Notes under the pieces: model-generated
Databases searched by the model: none
The model's input: only the letters and a program-made list of their open reading frames with translations
Told to the model about the DNA's origin: nothing
Shown here: in pieces, positions 1 through 7,958 of the stretch
Position numbering within the stretch: the stretch's first letter is position 1
How the letters are laid out: every line of letters starts with the position of its first letter
DNA from: CAZRNB01 sp964601355
GTDB taxonomy: Bacteria > Planctomycetota > Phycisphaerae > Sedimentisphaerales > Anaerobacaceae
Length of the DNA: 35,343 nucleotides
Direction of reading: 5' to 3'
Assembly (NCBI GenBank): GCA_964601355.1
Contig: CAZRNB010000014.1
Span: 1 to 35,343, forward strand
Translations under genes and position numbers: made by a program

Positions 1-255
1 ATGCCCAATTTTCTTGTTATTCTTTACCAATATCATGAGTGAGTACCAACTTTTTGGTCCTTCTTGATTCGGGGAACTTAGCCCATTTTATTGATTTTCT
101 CATACACGGCATCATGTATTTATCAACTGAAATTCATACAATTATAACAAACAATTCATACCTGATAGATGGTAATTTTCCGCAAAAACTTCGACCGGCA
201 CGTCAAACCGGTACCACAGGTGTACCGGCTAATCGTCCGACCGGCCTGACTACAT
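1..255. other. left-edge intergenic region, no supported gene
   Basis: No convincing gene is seen here. A GTG-started open frame runs over 39-257, but it has no Shine-Dalgarno, ends in low-complexity residues and runs into the terminator of the convergent htrA gene. Positions 190-250 carry several CCGG-centred short inverted repeats (for example around CCGGTACCACAGGTGTACCGG at about 209-229), which look like repeat DNA rather than coding DNA. Confidence 0.5.
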
Positions 256-298
256 AAAAAAAGCCCCCCTGCTCTCTCACGAAAGCAAGAATGGGGCT
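256..298 (-). terminator. Rho-independent terminator of htrA
   Basis: Read on the minus strand this is AGCCCC, a short bulge, GCTTTC-GTGA-GAGAGC (one G.U pair), then GGGGCT and a run of seven T. The two stacked stems and the T-tract lie 27 bases past the htrA stop codon, as expected for an intrinsic terminator. Confidence 0.85.
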
Positions 299-324
299 AA
301 ATCCCTAAGTGAAGGAGGTTACGC

Positions 325-1836
325 TTATTTTTTATCTTCGGACAGCTTCAATTCTATGAAACGCCTTCGCTGTCCGTCATTCACCAATAGTATTACTCTG
401 CCCTTTTCTTTCTTAGCCTGTGCTATCGCCTCGGAAAATTCCCTGGTATTTTGAACAGGCTTAAGGTTGACTTCAATAATAAGCATCCCAACTCTTAAAC
501 CTTCCTGAGCTGCCTGCGAGCCAGGCTCGACACCACTAACGATAACGCCCTTCTTATCCTGGAAGCCGTAACGCTCCACTAATTCATTACTTAGATTCTG
601 TACAGAAAAACCTAATTCATCGATGCGTCCAGGCTGAGAGCTTTTTATAAGCTCGTCCAACGGCGGACGCTTGTCAAGCTTGGCGGTAATTTTTTCTCTT
701 TTGCCGTCACGCCAAATTGCTAATTCGACCTCAGAGCCCGGCTTTAATAGTGCAACGTTGCGACGAAATTCAGATTCAGATTCTACCGGCTTGCCGTTTA
801 ACTCCAAAATGACATCATTATGCTTTAAGCCGGCTTTATCGGCAGCCGAATCCTTCGTAATTTCTGAGATGATAACACCTTTGGTATCTTTCAAGCCAAT
901 CAGCTCAGCCATTGATGAGGTTATGGTCTCCGGCAATAGGCCGAGATAGCCTCGCTCCACGCTTCCACTTTCAATAAGCTGCGGATAGACCGATTTAGCC
1001 ATGTTTATAGGGATGGCAAAGCCAATTCCTATATTGCCGGTTGTGCCGAGGATGGCGGTATTAATTCCGACTACTTTGCCGTCAAGATTCAGCAAAGGGC
1101 CGCCCGAATTGCCGAAGTTTATAGCGGCATCGGTCTGAATAAAATCTTCATACGTAGCCAGGCCGACGTCGCTGCGTCCTTTGGCGCTTACAATGCCTGC
1201 TGTTACGGTATGGCTTAGGCCAAATGGATTGCCGATAGCAATTACCCATTCTCCAACCTCCAGTACATCGGAGTCGGCTAATTCGAGGTGAGGCAGGTTG
1301 TTAGCATCGATTTTCACAACGGCCACATCGGATTCTGGATCTGCTCCTTTAACTTCGGCCGTGAACTTTCGTCCATCTGCCAGCTCAACCTCGACTTTCT
1401 CGGCTTCACCGACCATGTGATTATTGGTTAGAATATAGCCATCGTCAGAGATAATAAATCCAGAGCCTTGTGCAGTCTGTGGGATTCGATATTCACGCCG
1501 CGGCGTATCTTGACGAGGTAAGGGTGAACGGCGGAAAAAATATTCAAATAAATCATCCTGAGACGGATCAAAAGGTTCGCCAAACGGCCCCTGTCGTATT
1601 GAGTAGTCCCGAGTGACAGTCTTTTCAGCCTTGAGACTGACTACGGCCGGCGAAGCCTTTTGGGCGATGTTGGCAAAGGCCTTGCCCATTTGTCGGAGAG
1701 TATCAATGCTGTTGGTATCCGCCGTAAGGCGTCCCGTGGACTGCGTTAATGCCGATACCGGAACTATAAAAAGCCAAAGCAAGATAGTTGAACCGATGAA
1801 CAATGCCTTTTTCTGTCTGAGGGCGGAAGTCTCCAT
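325..1836 (-). CDS. htrA: HtrA/DegP-type periplasmic serine protease with two PDZ domains
   Basis: Envelope quality-control protease that degrades or refolds misfolded exported proteins. The 503-residue product starts with a hydrophobic signal segment (about residues 11-30). A trypsin-like domain follows with the full catalytic triad: H140 in ILTNNHMV, D170 in DPESDVAVV and S244 in GNSGGPL. Two PDZ domains occupy roughly residues 300-395 and 410-500, the DegP/DegQ arrangement and normal length. The start is backed by AGGAGAC at 1842-1848 on the minus strand, 5 bases upstream of the ATG. The residue after the catalytic His is Met where Val is usual, a mild change. The gene is monocistronic, with its own terminator. 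Family identity is very secure; DegP versus DegQ cannot be told apart. Confidence 0.96.
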   Translation of the reverse strand: METSALRQKKALFIGSTILLWLFIVPVSALTQSTGRLTADTNSIDTLRQMGKAFANIAQKASPAVVSLKAEKTVTRDYSIRQGPFGEPFDPSQDDLFEYFFRRSPLPRQDTPRREYRIPQTAQGSGFIISDDGYILTNNHMVGEAEKVEVELADGRKFTAEVKGADPESDVAVVKIDANNLPHLELADSDVLEVGEWVIAIGNPFGLSHTVTAGIVSAKGRSDVGLATYEDFIQTDAAINFGNSGGPLLNLDGKVVGINTAILGTTGNIGIGFAIPINMAKSVYPQLIESGSVERGYLGLLPETITSSMAELIGLKDTKGVIISEITKDSAADKAGLKHNDVILELNGKPVESESEFRRNVALLKPGSEVELAIWRDGKREKITAKLDKRPPLDELIKSSQPGRIDELGFSVQNLSNELVERYGFQDKKGVIVSGVEPGSQAAQEGLRVGMLIIEVNLKPVQNTREFSEAIAQAKKEKGRVILLVNDGQRRRFIELKLSEDKK

Positions 1837-1848
1837 ATTCAGTCTCCT

Positions 1849-2405
1849 ATTCTATTTTTTAGATAATCAACCGTACGTGCTAACCAGTTAAAAAACACAA
1901 TAATGAGGACAAATTACATAGAATCTTTACGATTTTATGATGCGCTGGTTCACAGCGTCAAAGGTTTTTTTATCTAAATATACAAAACAATGGCCAAAAC
2001 AAGCAATCGCAGGGGAGATACATCGGATATTTTTTTTGATATTTCGGAGAGCGAGATCGGTGAGTTAAGTCATTAGGAGTGTTTATAATAATCAACATTA
2101 AGCTGAGCCAATACTAACCGAGGTTATCATAAAAGGCATGAATAAGGCAGCCAAATGTTCAATGTCTGCTTTTTGCAACATAGACCTTTAATCCGCATAA
2201 CAGTCATGTTTCGGAAATGCAAAACAAAAGCTACTATCATTTAATCCGCCTGCCTTTATTGCTTAATAAGTTCTGGTTTGTATTAAATCGGATAATAAAC
2301 AAAATTTTTATGCACATAGGTACGAATTTTGCTTCCTTTTTTAGATATAGCTTTGTAATTTTGGTTTTGGTGATGAAGAGAGGATACGTCTGGGAGGAGG
2401 TAGTG
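1849..2405. other. long intergenic region between htrA and the coiled-coil gene
   Basis: This stretch of more than 500 bases holds the divergent control regions of htrA (minus) and the gene at 2406 (plus). It is AT-rich. A 28-codon frame at 1990-2076 lacks a ribosome-binding site and is not called. A small hairpin (GCGCTG, loop GTTCA, CAGCG) lies at about 1942-1957, followed by a T-run. No clean consensus promoter could be picked with confidence. Confidence 0.4.
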
Positions 2406-2666
2406 ATGGATGATACACGATTAGAGGACAAGCTCAACGAGCTGCTCAAAGAATTTGGTGAAGCAACTGATCTGCAGGCCGGCAAATTAGCCAAGCTCGC
2501 CGAGGAGTCGCAGGTAAACCGAAAACAAATTGAAGCCAGCATCAGCCGATTGCAGGACCTGCTGGATTATTTGCGGGTCTGCATCAAGTATCAAACTTTC
2601 GACCTTGAGGCAACTCGCAGAGAAAGCGATTACCTGCGAAAATTGCTTGAGGACGATAACCGCTAA
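2406..2666 (+). CDS. small helical/coiled-coil protein, unknown function
   Basis: An 86-residue acidic, almost wholly helical protein starting MDDTRLEDKLNELLKEFGE. The start was moved to 2406 because GGGAGGAGG ends 5 bases upstream; the longer frame from 2217 adds an AT-rich hydrophobic N-terminus with no ribosome-binding site. Leucine heptads over residues 5-60 suggest a coiled coil, and the only cysteine is in LRVCIKYQTFD. No catalytic motif is visible. It stands alone between htrA and a pseudogene. It could be a small structural or adaptor protein; no function is assigned. Confidence 0.7.
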   Translation: MDDTRLEDKLNELLKEFGEATDLQAGKLAKLAEESQVNRKQIEASISRLQDLLDYLRVCIKYQTFDLEATRRESDYLRKLLEDDNR

Positions 2667-2734
2667 AGCCAAAAACACACAAACGAAAAAGAAAAAATTC
2701 AAAAAATCCATCCCCGATAAATCTTTGCACTTTT

Positions 2735-2798
2735 CCGGCTACGGCTCGAAGTTTCGCCGAGACGAATTAACACGCCTGCAAATTCGTACTACGTAACG
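2735..2798. repeat. partial copy of the GGCTACGGCTCG palindromic element
   Basis: The segment shares CCGGCTACGGCTCG, TTCGCCGA and a CGT.CTACGTA core, in the same order, with the 126-bp palindrome at 18077-18202. The outer TAGGGTGGG arms are missing, so this is a truncated or decayed copy. It abuts the 5' end of the surface-protein pseudogene. Confidence 0.5.
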
Positions 2799-3340
2799 GG
2801 ACTACTCCGATGAACAACTGGACGATTCGCATGAAACATACCTCCCTGAGCGAATATAGGACCTGCTCGCTGGAGGCAATCGGCTGAACAGAGGTGTACA
2901 AAAATAATGAAACAATCAATAGCACCGGATGGAGATCGTTCGTATTCCAAACACCCTTCGAGTACAACGGTACAGATAATCTGCTTGTGGACTTCAGCCA
3001 TAATAATAGCTCTTATACCCAAAATGGTGAATGCAAAGTATCAAATACAGGTGGAAGACGAAGTGCATATACATGTTCGGACAGCCACCATGGTGACCCA
3101 CTGAATTGGTCAGGAGCAACCTCGCCGACAGTATCCTGTAGCAATAATGTCCCAAACGTAAAACTAACCATTTGCAGAAAAGAAAATAAGCTGACGCCTG
3201 AAAACGGCGAAGCGGGCGACTACTTTGGCTATGAAAGCTCTGTCTCAATTGCCGGAGATTATGCCATCATAGGGGCATATTGCGATGACGACAAAGGCAC
3301 AGACTCCGGCTCTGCTTATGTATATTTCATTGGTGAATGA
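2792..3340 (+). pseudogene. remnant of a secreted/surface protein (FG-GAP-like repeat), interrupted by an in-frame TGA
   Basis: Reading frame 2 gives NNWTIRMKHTSLSEY..., then a TGA at 2885-2887, then continues in the same frame to 3340 through GWRSFVFQTPFEYNGTDNLL and NVPNVKLTI. It ends with GDYFGYESSVSIAGDYAIIG, an FG-GAP/beta-propeller style repeat. The first part resembles a beta-sandwich domain that I associate with large planctomycete surface proteins. The stop falls where such domains have Trp (TGG to TGA). There is no signal peptide, no start signal and an upstream TAA at 2768-2770. It is therefore a 5'-truncated, stop-interrupted fragment; the ORF from GTG 2894 alone is unlikely to be made. 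Confidence 0.65.
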
Positions 3341-3714
3341 CCTTAGCCGGGTGTTCTATTTTGAGGTGTAGAACTGCGGTTTTGGGGTGTGCTTATTTTA
3401 CCGCAGAGACCGCTGATCATTGTTCATAGTTCATTGTTGATTGTTCATTGACTGCTAACTATGAACTCTTAACTATGAACCTCCGAGCGGTTAATTTCAT
3501 TTTTTACTCTCAGCCGTGACGCTTTGAGGTAAGCATTTTCAATGCCCAGAATGCAGTTTTAAATGAGCAAATGAAAAGTCAAAAGCATTTTTTGCCGATA
3601 AACTTGATACTTGAGACTAAAGAAAAATCCCAGTCTGAAAAAATGAACATAGATTCAATTTAAGTCATATAATTAAATAGGTGCTTGTAAAGCCCGAAAA
3701 AAACATTGGAATCT
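3341..3714. other. intergenic region upstream of clpC
   Basis: No gene is seen. It contains a 7-bp inverted repeat (CTGCGGT at 3374-3380, ACCGCAG at 3400-3406), possibly a weak hairpin terminator or repeat end. It also holds the heptad array at 3422-3481 and then AT-rich sequence leading to the clpC promoter. Confidence 0.5.
3422..3481. repeat. heptad inverted array (4 + 4 units), GTTCATT family
   Basis: Four direct 7-mers (GTTCATA, GTTCATT, GTTGATT, GTTCATT) at 3422-3449 are followed by a GACT spacer. Four complementary-type 7-mers (GCTAACT, ATGAACT, CTTAACT, ATGAACC) follow at 3454-3481. The ends GTTCATAGTT and AACTATGAAC form a perfect 10-bp stem. Confidence 0.85.
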
Positions 3715-3744
3715 TTGACAGCTTATAGAAGAGTACGATATAAT
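3715..3744 (+). promoter_or_regulatory. sigma70-type promoter of clpC
   Basis: TTGACA at 3715-3720 and TATAAT at 3739-3744, both perfect consensus, with an 18-bp spacer. Transcription should start near 3751, giving a leader of about 175 nt before clpC. Confidence 0.8.
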
Positions 3745-3800
3745 ACGTGCTTATTAAGCGATTAAGCAGCAAAGCACAATGAATATATATTTGGGGCAGA

Positions 3801-3919
3801 CCCCGTTAGAAACTCAATGCACAGCATGGCTTGTGCCATCAAAACGGGATCACCCTATAATATAAGTAAGCCTTAGGCTTATAAATATAAAACTTTGAAA
3901 GAGGAAGTTTCTAACGGGG
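3801..3919 (+). promoter_or_regulatory. structured clpC leader with 14-bp inverted repeat reaching the start region
   Basis: CCCCGTTAGAAACT at 3801-3814 is the exact reverse complement of AGTTTCTAACGGGG at 3906-3919. The right arm ends 6 bases before the clpC ATG and contains the only purine-rich site at normal spacing (GGGG). Between the arms lie GCACAGCATGGCTTGTGC (3819-3836) and TAAGCCTTAGGCTTA (about 3868-3882), two local hairpins. This is either a regulatory leader or a mobile palindrome that landed in the leader. Confidence 0.65.
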
Positions 3920-3925
3920 TAGAAG

Positions 3926-6451
3926 ATGTTTGAACGATTTACAGACCGTGCGCGTAAGGTAATGGCGCTGGCCAATCAGGAAGCGCAGCGATTCAATCAT
4001 GAATACATCGGCACTGAACACATCCTGCTGGGCCTAGTTAAAGAAGGCAGCGGCGTCGGCGCAACGGTTCTAAAGAATCTGGACGTGGACATCAAAAAGC
4101 TTCGGCTCGAGGTTGAAAAACAAGTCAAAAGCGGGCCGGATATGGTCACTATGGGCAAGCTTCCTCAGACGCCGCGAGCCAAGAAGGTCATTGAATACGC
4201 AATCGAGGAGGCAAGGGCCCTGAATCATAATTACGTGGGTACCGAGCATATTCTGCTGGGTCTGCTGCGGGAGACCGAAGGAATAGCGGCTCAGGTCCTT
4301 ATGGCTCTGGGCTTAAAGCTGGAGGATGTTCGGCAGGAGGTATTAAATCTGCTCGGCGCCGGCGTGGATGACGGCCCCAGCGGCTTAGGGATGAAGATGG
4401 GGCCTACGGCAGGCCGAAAACCAAAAAGCAAGACTCCTGCGCTCGATAGTTTCGGCAGAGACCTTACGCAGCTGGCCACCGACGGCGAGCTCGACCCCGT
4501 CATCGGCAGGAAAAGAGAAATAGAACGGCTGATACAGATACTATGCAGACGCACAAAAAATAATCCTGCTCTGTTGGGCGAAGCAGGCGTCGGCAAAACC
4601 GCTATCGTGGAGGGGTTGAGTCAGCAAATAATACACAAACAGGTGCCGGAGCTGCTCAAGGATAAACGCATCGTAGTGCTGGACCTGGCAATGATGGTGG
4701 CCGGCACAAAATATCGTGGACAGTTTGAAGAGCGAATAAAGGCCGTGATTAACGAGGTCAAACGGGCTGCCAATGTTATTTTATTCGTTGACGAGCTCCA
4801 TACTCTTGTTGGTGCCGGCGGCGCCGAAGGCGCCATAGACGCCGCAAACGTATTAAAACCCGCTCTTGCACGTGGTGAAGTGCACTGTATCGGCGCTACT
4901 ACGCTCGACGAGTACAGAAAATATATTGAGAAAGACGGCGCCCTTGAGAGACGATTTCAGACAATAATTGTTGAACCACCTTCAAAGGAAGAGACCCTCG
5001 AAATACTCAGAGGTCTCCGGGACCGCTATGAAGCACATCACAGAGTTCGATTCTCCGATGAGGCCCTTTTCCAAGCGGTCGAGCTGTCCACCAGATATAT
5101 AACGGGCAGGTGTCTGCCAGACAAGGCGATAGACGTAATAGATGAAGCCGGTGCAAGAGTTCGTCTTAAGAATATGACTATCCCGCCGGACCTGACGGAG
5201 GTCGAAGAAAAAATTGAAAAACTCCAGCGGGAAAAAGACGAGGCGGTCAGAAACGCCGACTACGAGCGGGCAGCCGCCTTGAGGGATGAGGCTCAACAGC
5301 TTTTGGATGAGAAAGCACAACTGCAAAAGAAATGGTACGAAGAAAATAAAGAGGCAACCGGCGTGGTGGATGTCGAAGTGATCGCCGAAGTAGTCAGCAA
5401 TATGACCGGTGTGCCTCTGACGAAATTAGAGAAAAAAGAGACTCAGAGACTGCTGGAGCTTGAAGCAGAGCTGCACAGAACTGTCGTTTCACAGGATGAG
5501 GCTATCATCGCCGTAGCGAAAGCGGTAAGACGCTCCAGAAGCGGAATGAAGGACCCGAATCGTCCGATGGGCTGCTTCATATTACTTGGCCCCAGCGGCG
5601 TTGGAAAAACACTGCTTGCACAGGCTCTGGCGGAGTTTATGTTCAGCGACAGAAATTCGCTCATCAGACTGGATATGAGCGAATTCATGGAGAAGCACAA
5701 TGTAAGCCGATTAGTGGGTGCTCCTCCCGGATATGTCGGTTACGAAGAGGGTGGACAATTAACCGAAAGAGTCAGACGTCGGCCTTATGCGGTGCTGCTG
5801 CTGGATGAAATAGAAAAGGCACATCCGGATGTCTATAACATATTGCTGCAGATCATGGACGAGGGCAGGCTCACCGACAGCTTTGGTCGAAGCATCGACT
5901 TTAAGAATATCGTCCTTATTATGACCAGCAATATCGGCGCTGAGCTTATCAAAAACCAGGGCGGATTCGGCTTCGGCAAAAAAACCCCGGAAGCAACTTA
6001 TGAAAAGATGAAAGAGATCCTTCAGAAAGAGGTCGAGCGTCACTTTAGACCCGAATTTCTAAACCGAGTTGATGATGTGATAGTCTTCAAGGCGTTGACG
6101 CGGGAAAACCTGCAGACTATCGTTGATTATGAGCTTGCTAAAGTATTCAAGCGACTGGTCGAACATGGCTTGAAATTGGAATTGACCGAGCAGGCTAAAG
6201 AGTTCCTTATCGACAAAGGATACAATCCTGAATTCGGAGCCAGACCTCTGCGAAGAGCGATTGAGCATTATATAGAAGATCCGCTTTCCGAAGCCGTGCT
6301 GTCAGGCAAATTCAAGGGCAAAAATCTTATTAAGATTGACGTGCAGGATGAGGAAAACCTGAAGTTTGAAGGCTTTGAAGCTAAAGAGCCGGAGGGATCC
6401 CGCCTCGCGGCGGCTCAAAAAAGCGAATCCGCCATTGCTAAATCAGAATAG
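3926..6451 (+). CDS. clpC: ClpC-type AAA+ unfoldase of the Clp protease
   Basis: Unfolds and translocates proteins into the ClpP peptidase, or acts as a disaggregase. The 841-residue product has two Clp-N repeats (about 1-145, each with GTEHILLGL). AAA+ domain 1 carries Walker A GEAGVGKT (218-225) and Walker B VILFVDE (284-290). A UVR-type middle region follows (about 425-465, NADYERAAALRDEAQ), then AAA+ domain 2 with Walker A GPSGVGKT (555-562). The UVR motif and length mark it as ClpC rather than ClpB or ClpA. No ctsR or mcsAB neighbours are present. The last about 25 residues (from EPEGSRLAAA) are low-complexity; the DNA there contains a CCGCC-TCGC-GGCGG hairpin. Expression is driven by the consensus promoter at 3715. 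Confidence 0.97.
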   Translation: MFERFTDRARKVMALANQEAQRFNHEYIGTEHILLGLVKEGSGVGATVLKNLDVDIKKLRLEVEKQVKSGPDMVTMGKLPQTPRAKKVIEYAIEEARALNHNYVGTEHILLGLLRETEGIAAQVLMALGLKLEDVRQEVLNLLGAGVDDGPSGLGMKMGPTAGRKPKSKTPALDSFGRDLTQLATDGELDPVIGRKREIERLIQILCRRTKNNPALLGEAGVGKTAIVEGLSQQIIHKQVPELLKDKRIVVLDLAMMVAGTKYRGQFEERIKAVINEVKRAANVILFVDELHTLVGAGGAEGAIDAANVLKPALARGEVHCIGATTLDEYRKYIEKDGALERRFQTIIVEPPSKEETLEILRGLRDRYEAHHRVRFSDEALFQAVELSTRYITGRCLPDKAIDVIDEAGARVRLKNMTIPPDLTEVEEKIEKLQREKDEAVRNADYERAAALRDEAQQLLDEKAQLQKKWYEENKEATGVVDVEVIAEVVSNMTGVPLTKLEKKETQRLLELEAELHRTVVSQDEAIIAVAKAVRRSRSGMKDPNRPMGCFILLGPSGVGKTLLAQALAEFMFSDRNSLIRLDMSEFMEKHNVSRLVGAPPGYVGYEEGGQLTERVRRRPYAVLLLDEIEKAHPDVYNILLQIMDEGRLTDSFGRSIDFKNIVLIMTSNIGAELIKNQGGFGFGKKTPEATYEKMKEILQKEVERHFRPEFLNRVDDVIVFKALTRENLQTIVDYELAKVFKRLVEHGLKLELTEQAKEFLIDKGYNPEFGARPLRRAIEHYIEDPLSEAVLSGKFKGKNLIKIDVQDEENLKFEGFEAKEPEGSRLAAAQKSESAIAKSE

Positions 6452-6466
6452 TTATATTGTATAACT
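6450..6466 (+). terminator. hairpin overlapping the clpC stop codon
   Basis: AGTTATA-TTG-TATAACT is a perfect 7-bp stem that includes the last two bases of the clpC stop codon. It is AT-rich and has only a loose T-stretch 10 bases later, so it may be a weak terminator or an mRNA 3'-end structure. Confidence 0.4.
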
Positions 6467-6494
6467 GGGATTCACTTCTTTTTAACGTGCCCCT

Positions 6495-6523
6495 TTGACA
6501 ATAGAGCTTTTCTTTAGTATTAT
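6495..6523 (+). promoter_or_regulatory. sigma70-type promoter of the DUF1015-aminotransferase operon
   Basis: TTGACA at 6495-6500 and TATTAT at 6518-6523 with a 17-bp spacer. It predicts a start near 6530 and a leader of about 54 nt before the ATG at 6584. Confidence 0.75.
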
Positions 6524-6583
6524 TCCTTACCTTTTTAATCTTTGGCAATCGTGTACGTTAATTTAAGTCATAGAGCTGTAAGT

Positions 6584-7936
6584 ATGGAAATTAGGCCTTT
6601 CAAAGGATTTAGGTTCGATCCGAGGATCGTCGGCGATGTGGGCAACTGCATCGCCCCTCCTTTTGACATAATCGATCCAGCCTTACAGCAGCAGCTCTAT
6701 GAAAAAAGTGAATATAATATCGTGCGGATAACCAAAGGCAAAACCACACCGTCCGATAATGAGCATAATAATCAATATACCAGAGCCGCTGACTACCTGA
6801 ACCAATGGATAAAAACCGGCGTCCTTAAACAGGATGCCAAAGAAGCTATTTACGGCTATATCCAGGATTTCCCGTTAGCTGAAACGACCTATCAGCGCCT
6901 GAGCTTCATTGCTTTGACTAAGCTGGAAGAGTTCGGCGACAAAGTCAGGCCTCATGAAGAGGTCTTTGAAAAACCAATGACCGACCGGCTCAATCTCTGC
7001 AGGGCGACCGCAGCAAGGTTCGGCCTTGTGTTTATGCTTTATGAAGACAAGAAAAAAATTGCAGAGAAAATTATTGAAAACGCGGGGATCAGGGATCAGG
7101 GATCAGGGATCAGATTGCCCCCGACCCCTGACCCCCGACCCCTTATCGACTTCGTTGACGATGAGAATGTACGTCACCGTCTTTTTACAATAACTGCCAA
7201 AGAAGATATTGACGCAATAGCAAAAATGATGTGCGATAAAAGCTGCATTATAGCCGACGGCCACCACCGTTACACGACCGGCCTGACCTATTCCAAGGAA
7301 AGCTCCAATCCGGCAGCCAGGTATCAGATGCTGTCTTTTACAAATATCAACCAGGAAGGACTGAAGCTATTGGCTACTCATCGTATTCTCGGCAACGTCG
7401 AAAACTTTAATGTTGAAAAATTAATAACGGGCCTTAAAGAAAACTTCGAGGTTACGAGGCTGCCGTTTGACTCCGGCGGCGCCGAGGCCGGCGCAAAACA
7501 GAAGATGATTACACAAATGGAAACAGAGTGCAATAACCACAGAAACGCTTTCGGTATCTACTGCGGCGGCAAATCTTTTTACGCAGCCGTATTGAAAAAC
7601 AAACGAGCTATGGATTCGGCTGCGACGGATAAAAGTGCCATCTGGAAGTCACTTGATGTTTCCGTTCTACACAAACTTGTTCTTGAAAAACTTTTAGGTA
7701 TCGATGACCAAAAAGTAACTAAAAACGGAAATGTTGAATTTGTAAAAGGAGTTCCTGACGCTATCGATGATTCGATTAGGATGGTGGACACCGGCCAAAA
7801 GCAGGCGATTTTCCTTATGAACCCGGTAAAAATGCAGCAATTACAAAAAGTAACCGCCGCCGGCGAAAGGATGCCGCATAAGTCAACCTATTTTTATCCT
7901 AAGATGTACACAGGTTTGGTAATTCAAAAACTATAA
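6584..7936 (+). CDS. DUF1015 family protein
   Basis: Cytoplasmic protein of the conserved DUF1015 family. The 450-residue product begins MEIRPFKGFRFDP, the usual family N-terminus, so the ATG at 6584 is preferred to the TTG at 6542. Signatures are CIAPPFDII (about residue 24) and ADGHHRYTTGLTY, whose DGHHR begins at D225. DGHHR recalls the motif of ParB/Srx-fold free-serine kinases (inference only). An aminotransferase follows 22 bp downstream, so the two form an operon; from memory DUF1015 genes often neighbour serine-pathway aminotransferases. Oddity: residues 168-187 (IRDQGSGIRLPPTPDPRP) are encoded by a heptad inverted array (7085-7142) kept in-frame. The biochemical function is not assigned. 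Confidence 0.85.
   Translation: MEIRPFKGFRFDPRIVGDVGNCIAPPFDIIDPALQQQLYEKSEYNIVRITKGKTTPSDNEHNNQYTRAADYLNQWIKTGVLKQDAKEAIYGYIQDFPLAETTYQRLSFIALTKLEEFGDKVRPHEEVFEKPMTDRLNLCRATAARFGLVFMLYEDKKKIAEKIIENAGIRDQGSGIRLPPTPDPRPLIDFVDDENVRHRLFTITAKEDIDAIAKMMCDKSCIIADGHHRYTTGLTYSKESSNPAARYQMLSFTNINQEGLKLLATHRILGNVENFNVEKLITGLKENFEVTRLPFDSGGAEAGAKQKMITQMETECNNHRNAFGIYCGGKSFYAAVLKNKRAMDSAATDKSAIWKSLDVSVLHKLVLEKLLGIDDQKVTKNGNVEFVKGVPDAIDDSIRMVDTGQKQAIFLMNPVKMQQLQKVTAAGERMPHKSTYFYPKMYTGLVIQKL
7085..7142. repeat. heptad inverted array (4 + 4 units) inside the DUF1015 gene
   Basis: Four perfect GGGATCA units (7085-7112) and a 2-base GA spacer are followed by four 7-mers TTGCCCC, CGACCCC, TGACCCC and CGACCCC (7115-7142). 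The right unit differs by one base from the complement of the left unit (TGATCCC). The array adds about 20 residues of low-complexity, Pro/Gly/Arg-rich peptide. Confidence 0.88.
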
Positions 7937-7958
7937 CGTATTTTTTGGAGGTGTAAAA

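Noticed and set aside
39..257. 72-codon open frame at the left edge
   Set aside because: Starts at GTG with no Shine-Dalgarno, ends inside the htrA terminator region, and its C-terminal part is made of CCGG repeat sequence. No protein-like motif.
1990..2076. 28-codon ORF (MAKTSNRRGDTSDIFFDISESEIGELSH)
   Set aside because: The residue mix looks protein-like, but there is no ribosome-binding site, no promoter and no downstream partner; too short to support.
2237..2542. Minus-strand frames opposite the coiled-coil gene
   Set aside because: Antisense shadows of a better-supported plus-strand gene with a strong Shine-Dalgarno.
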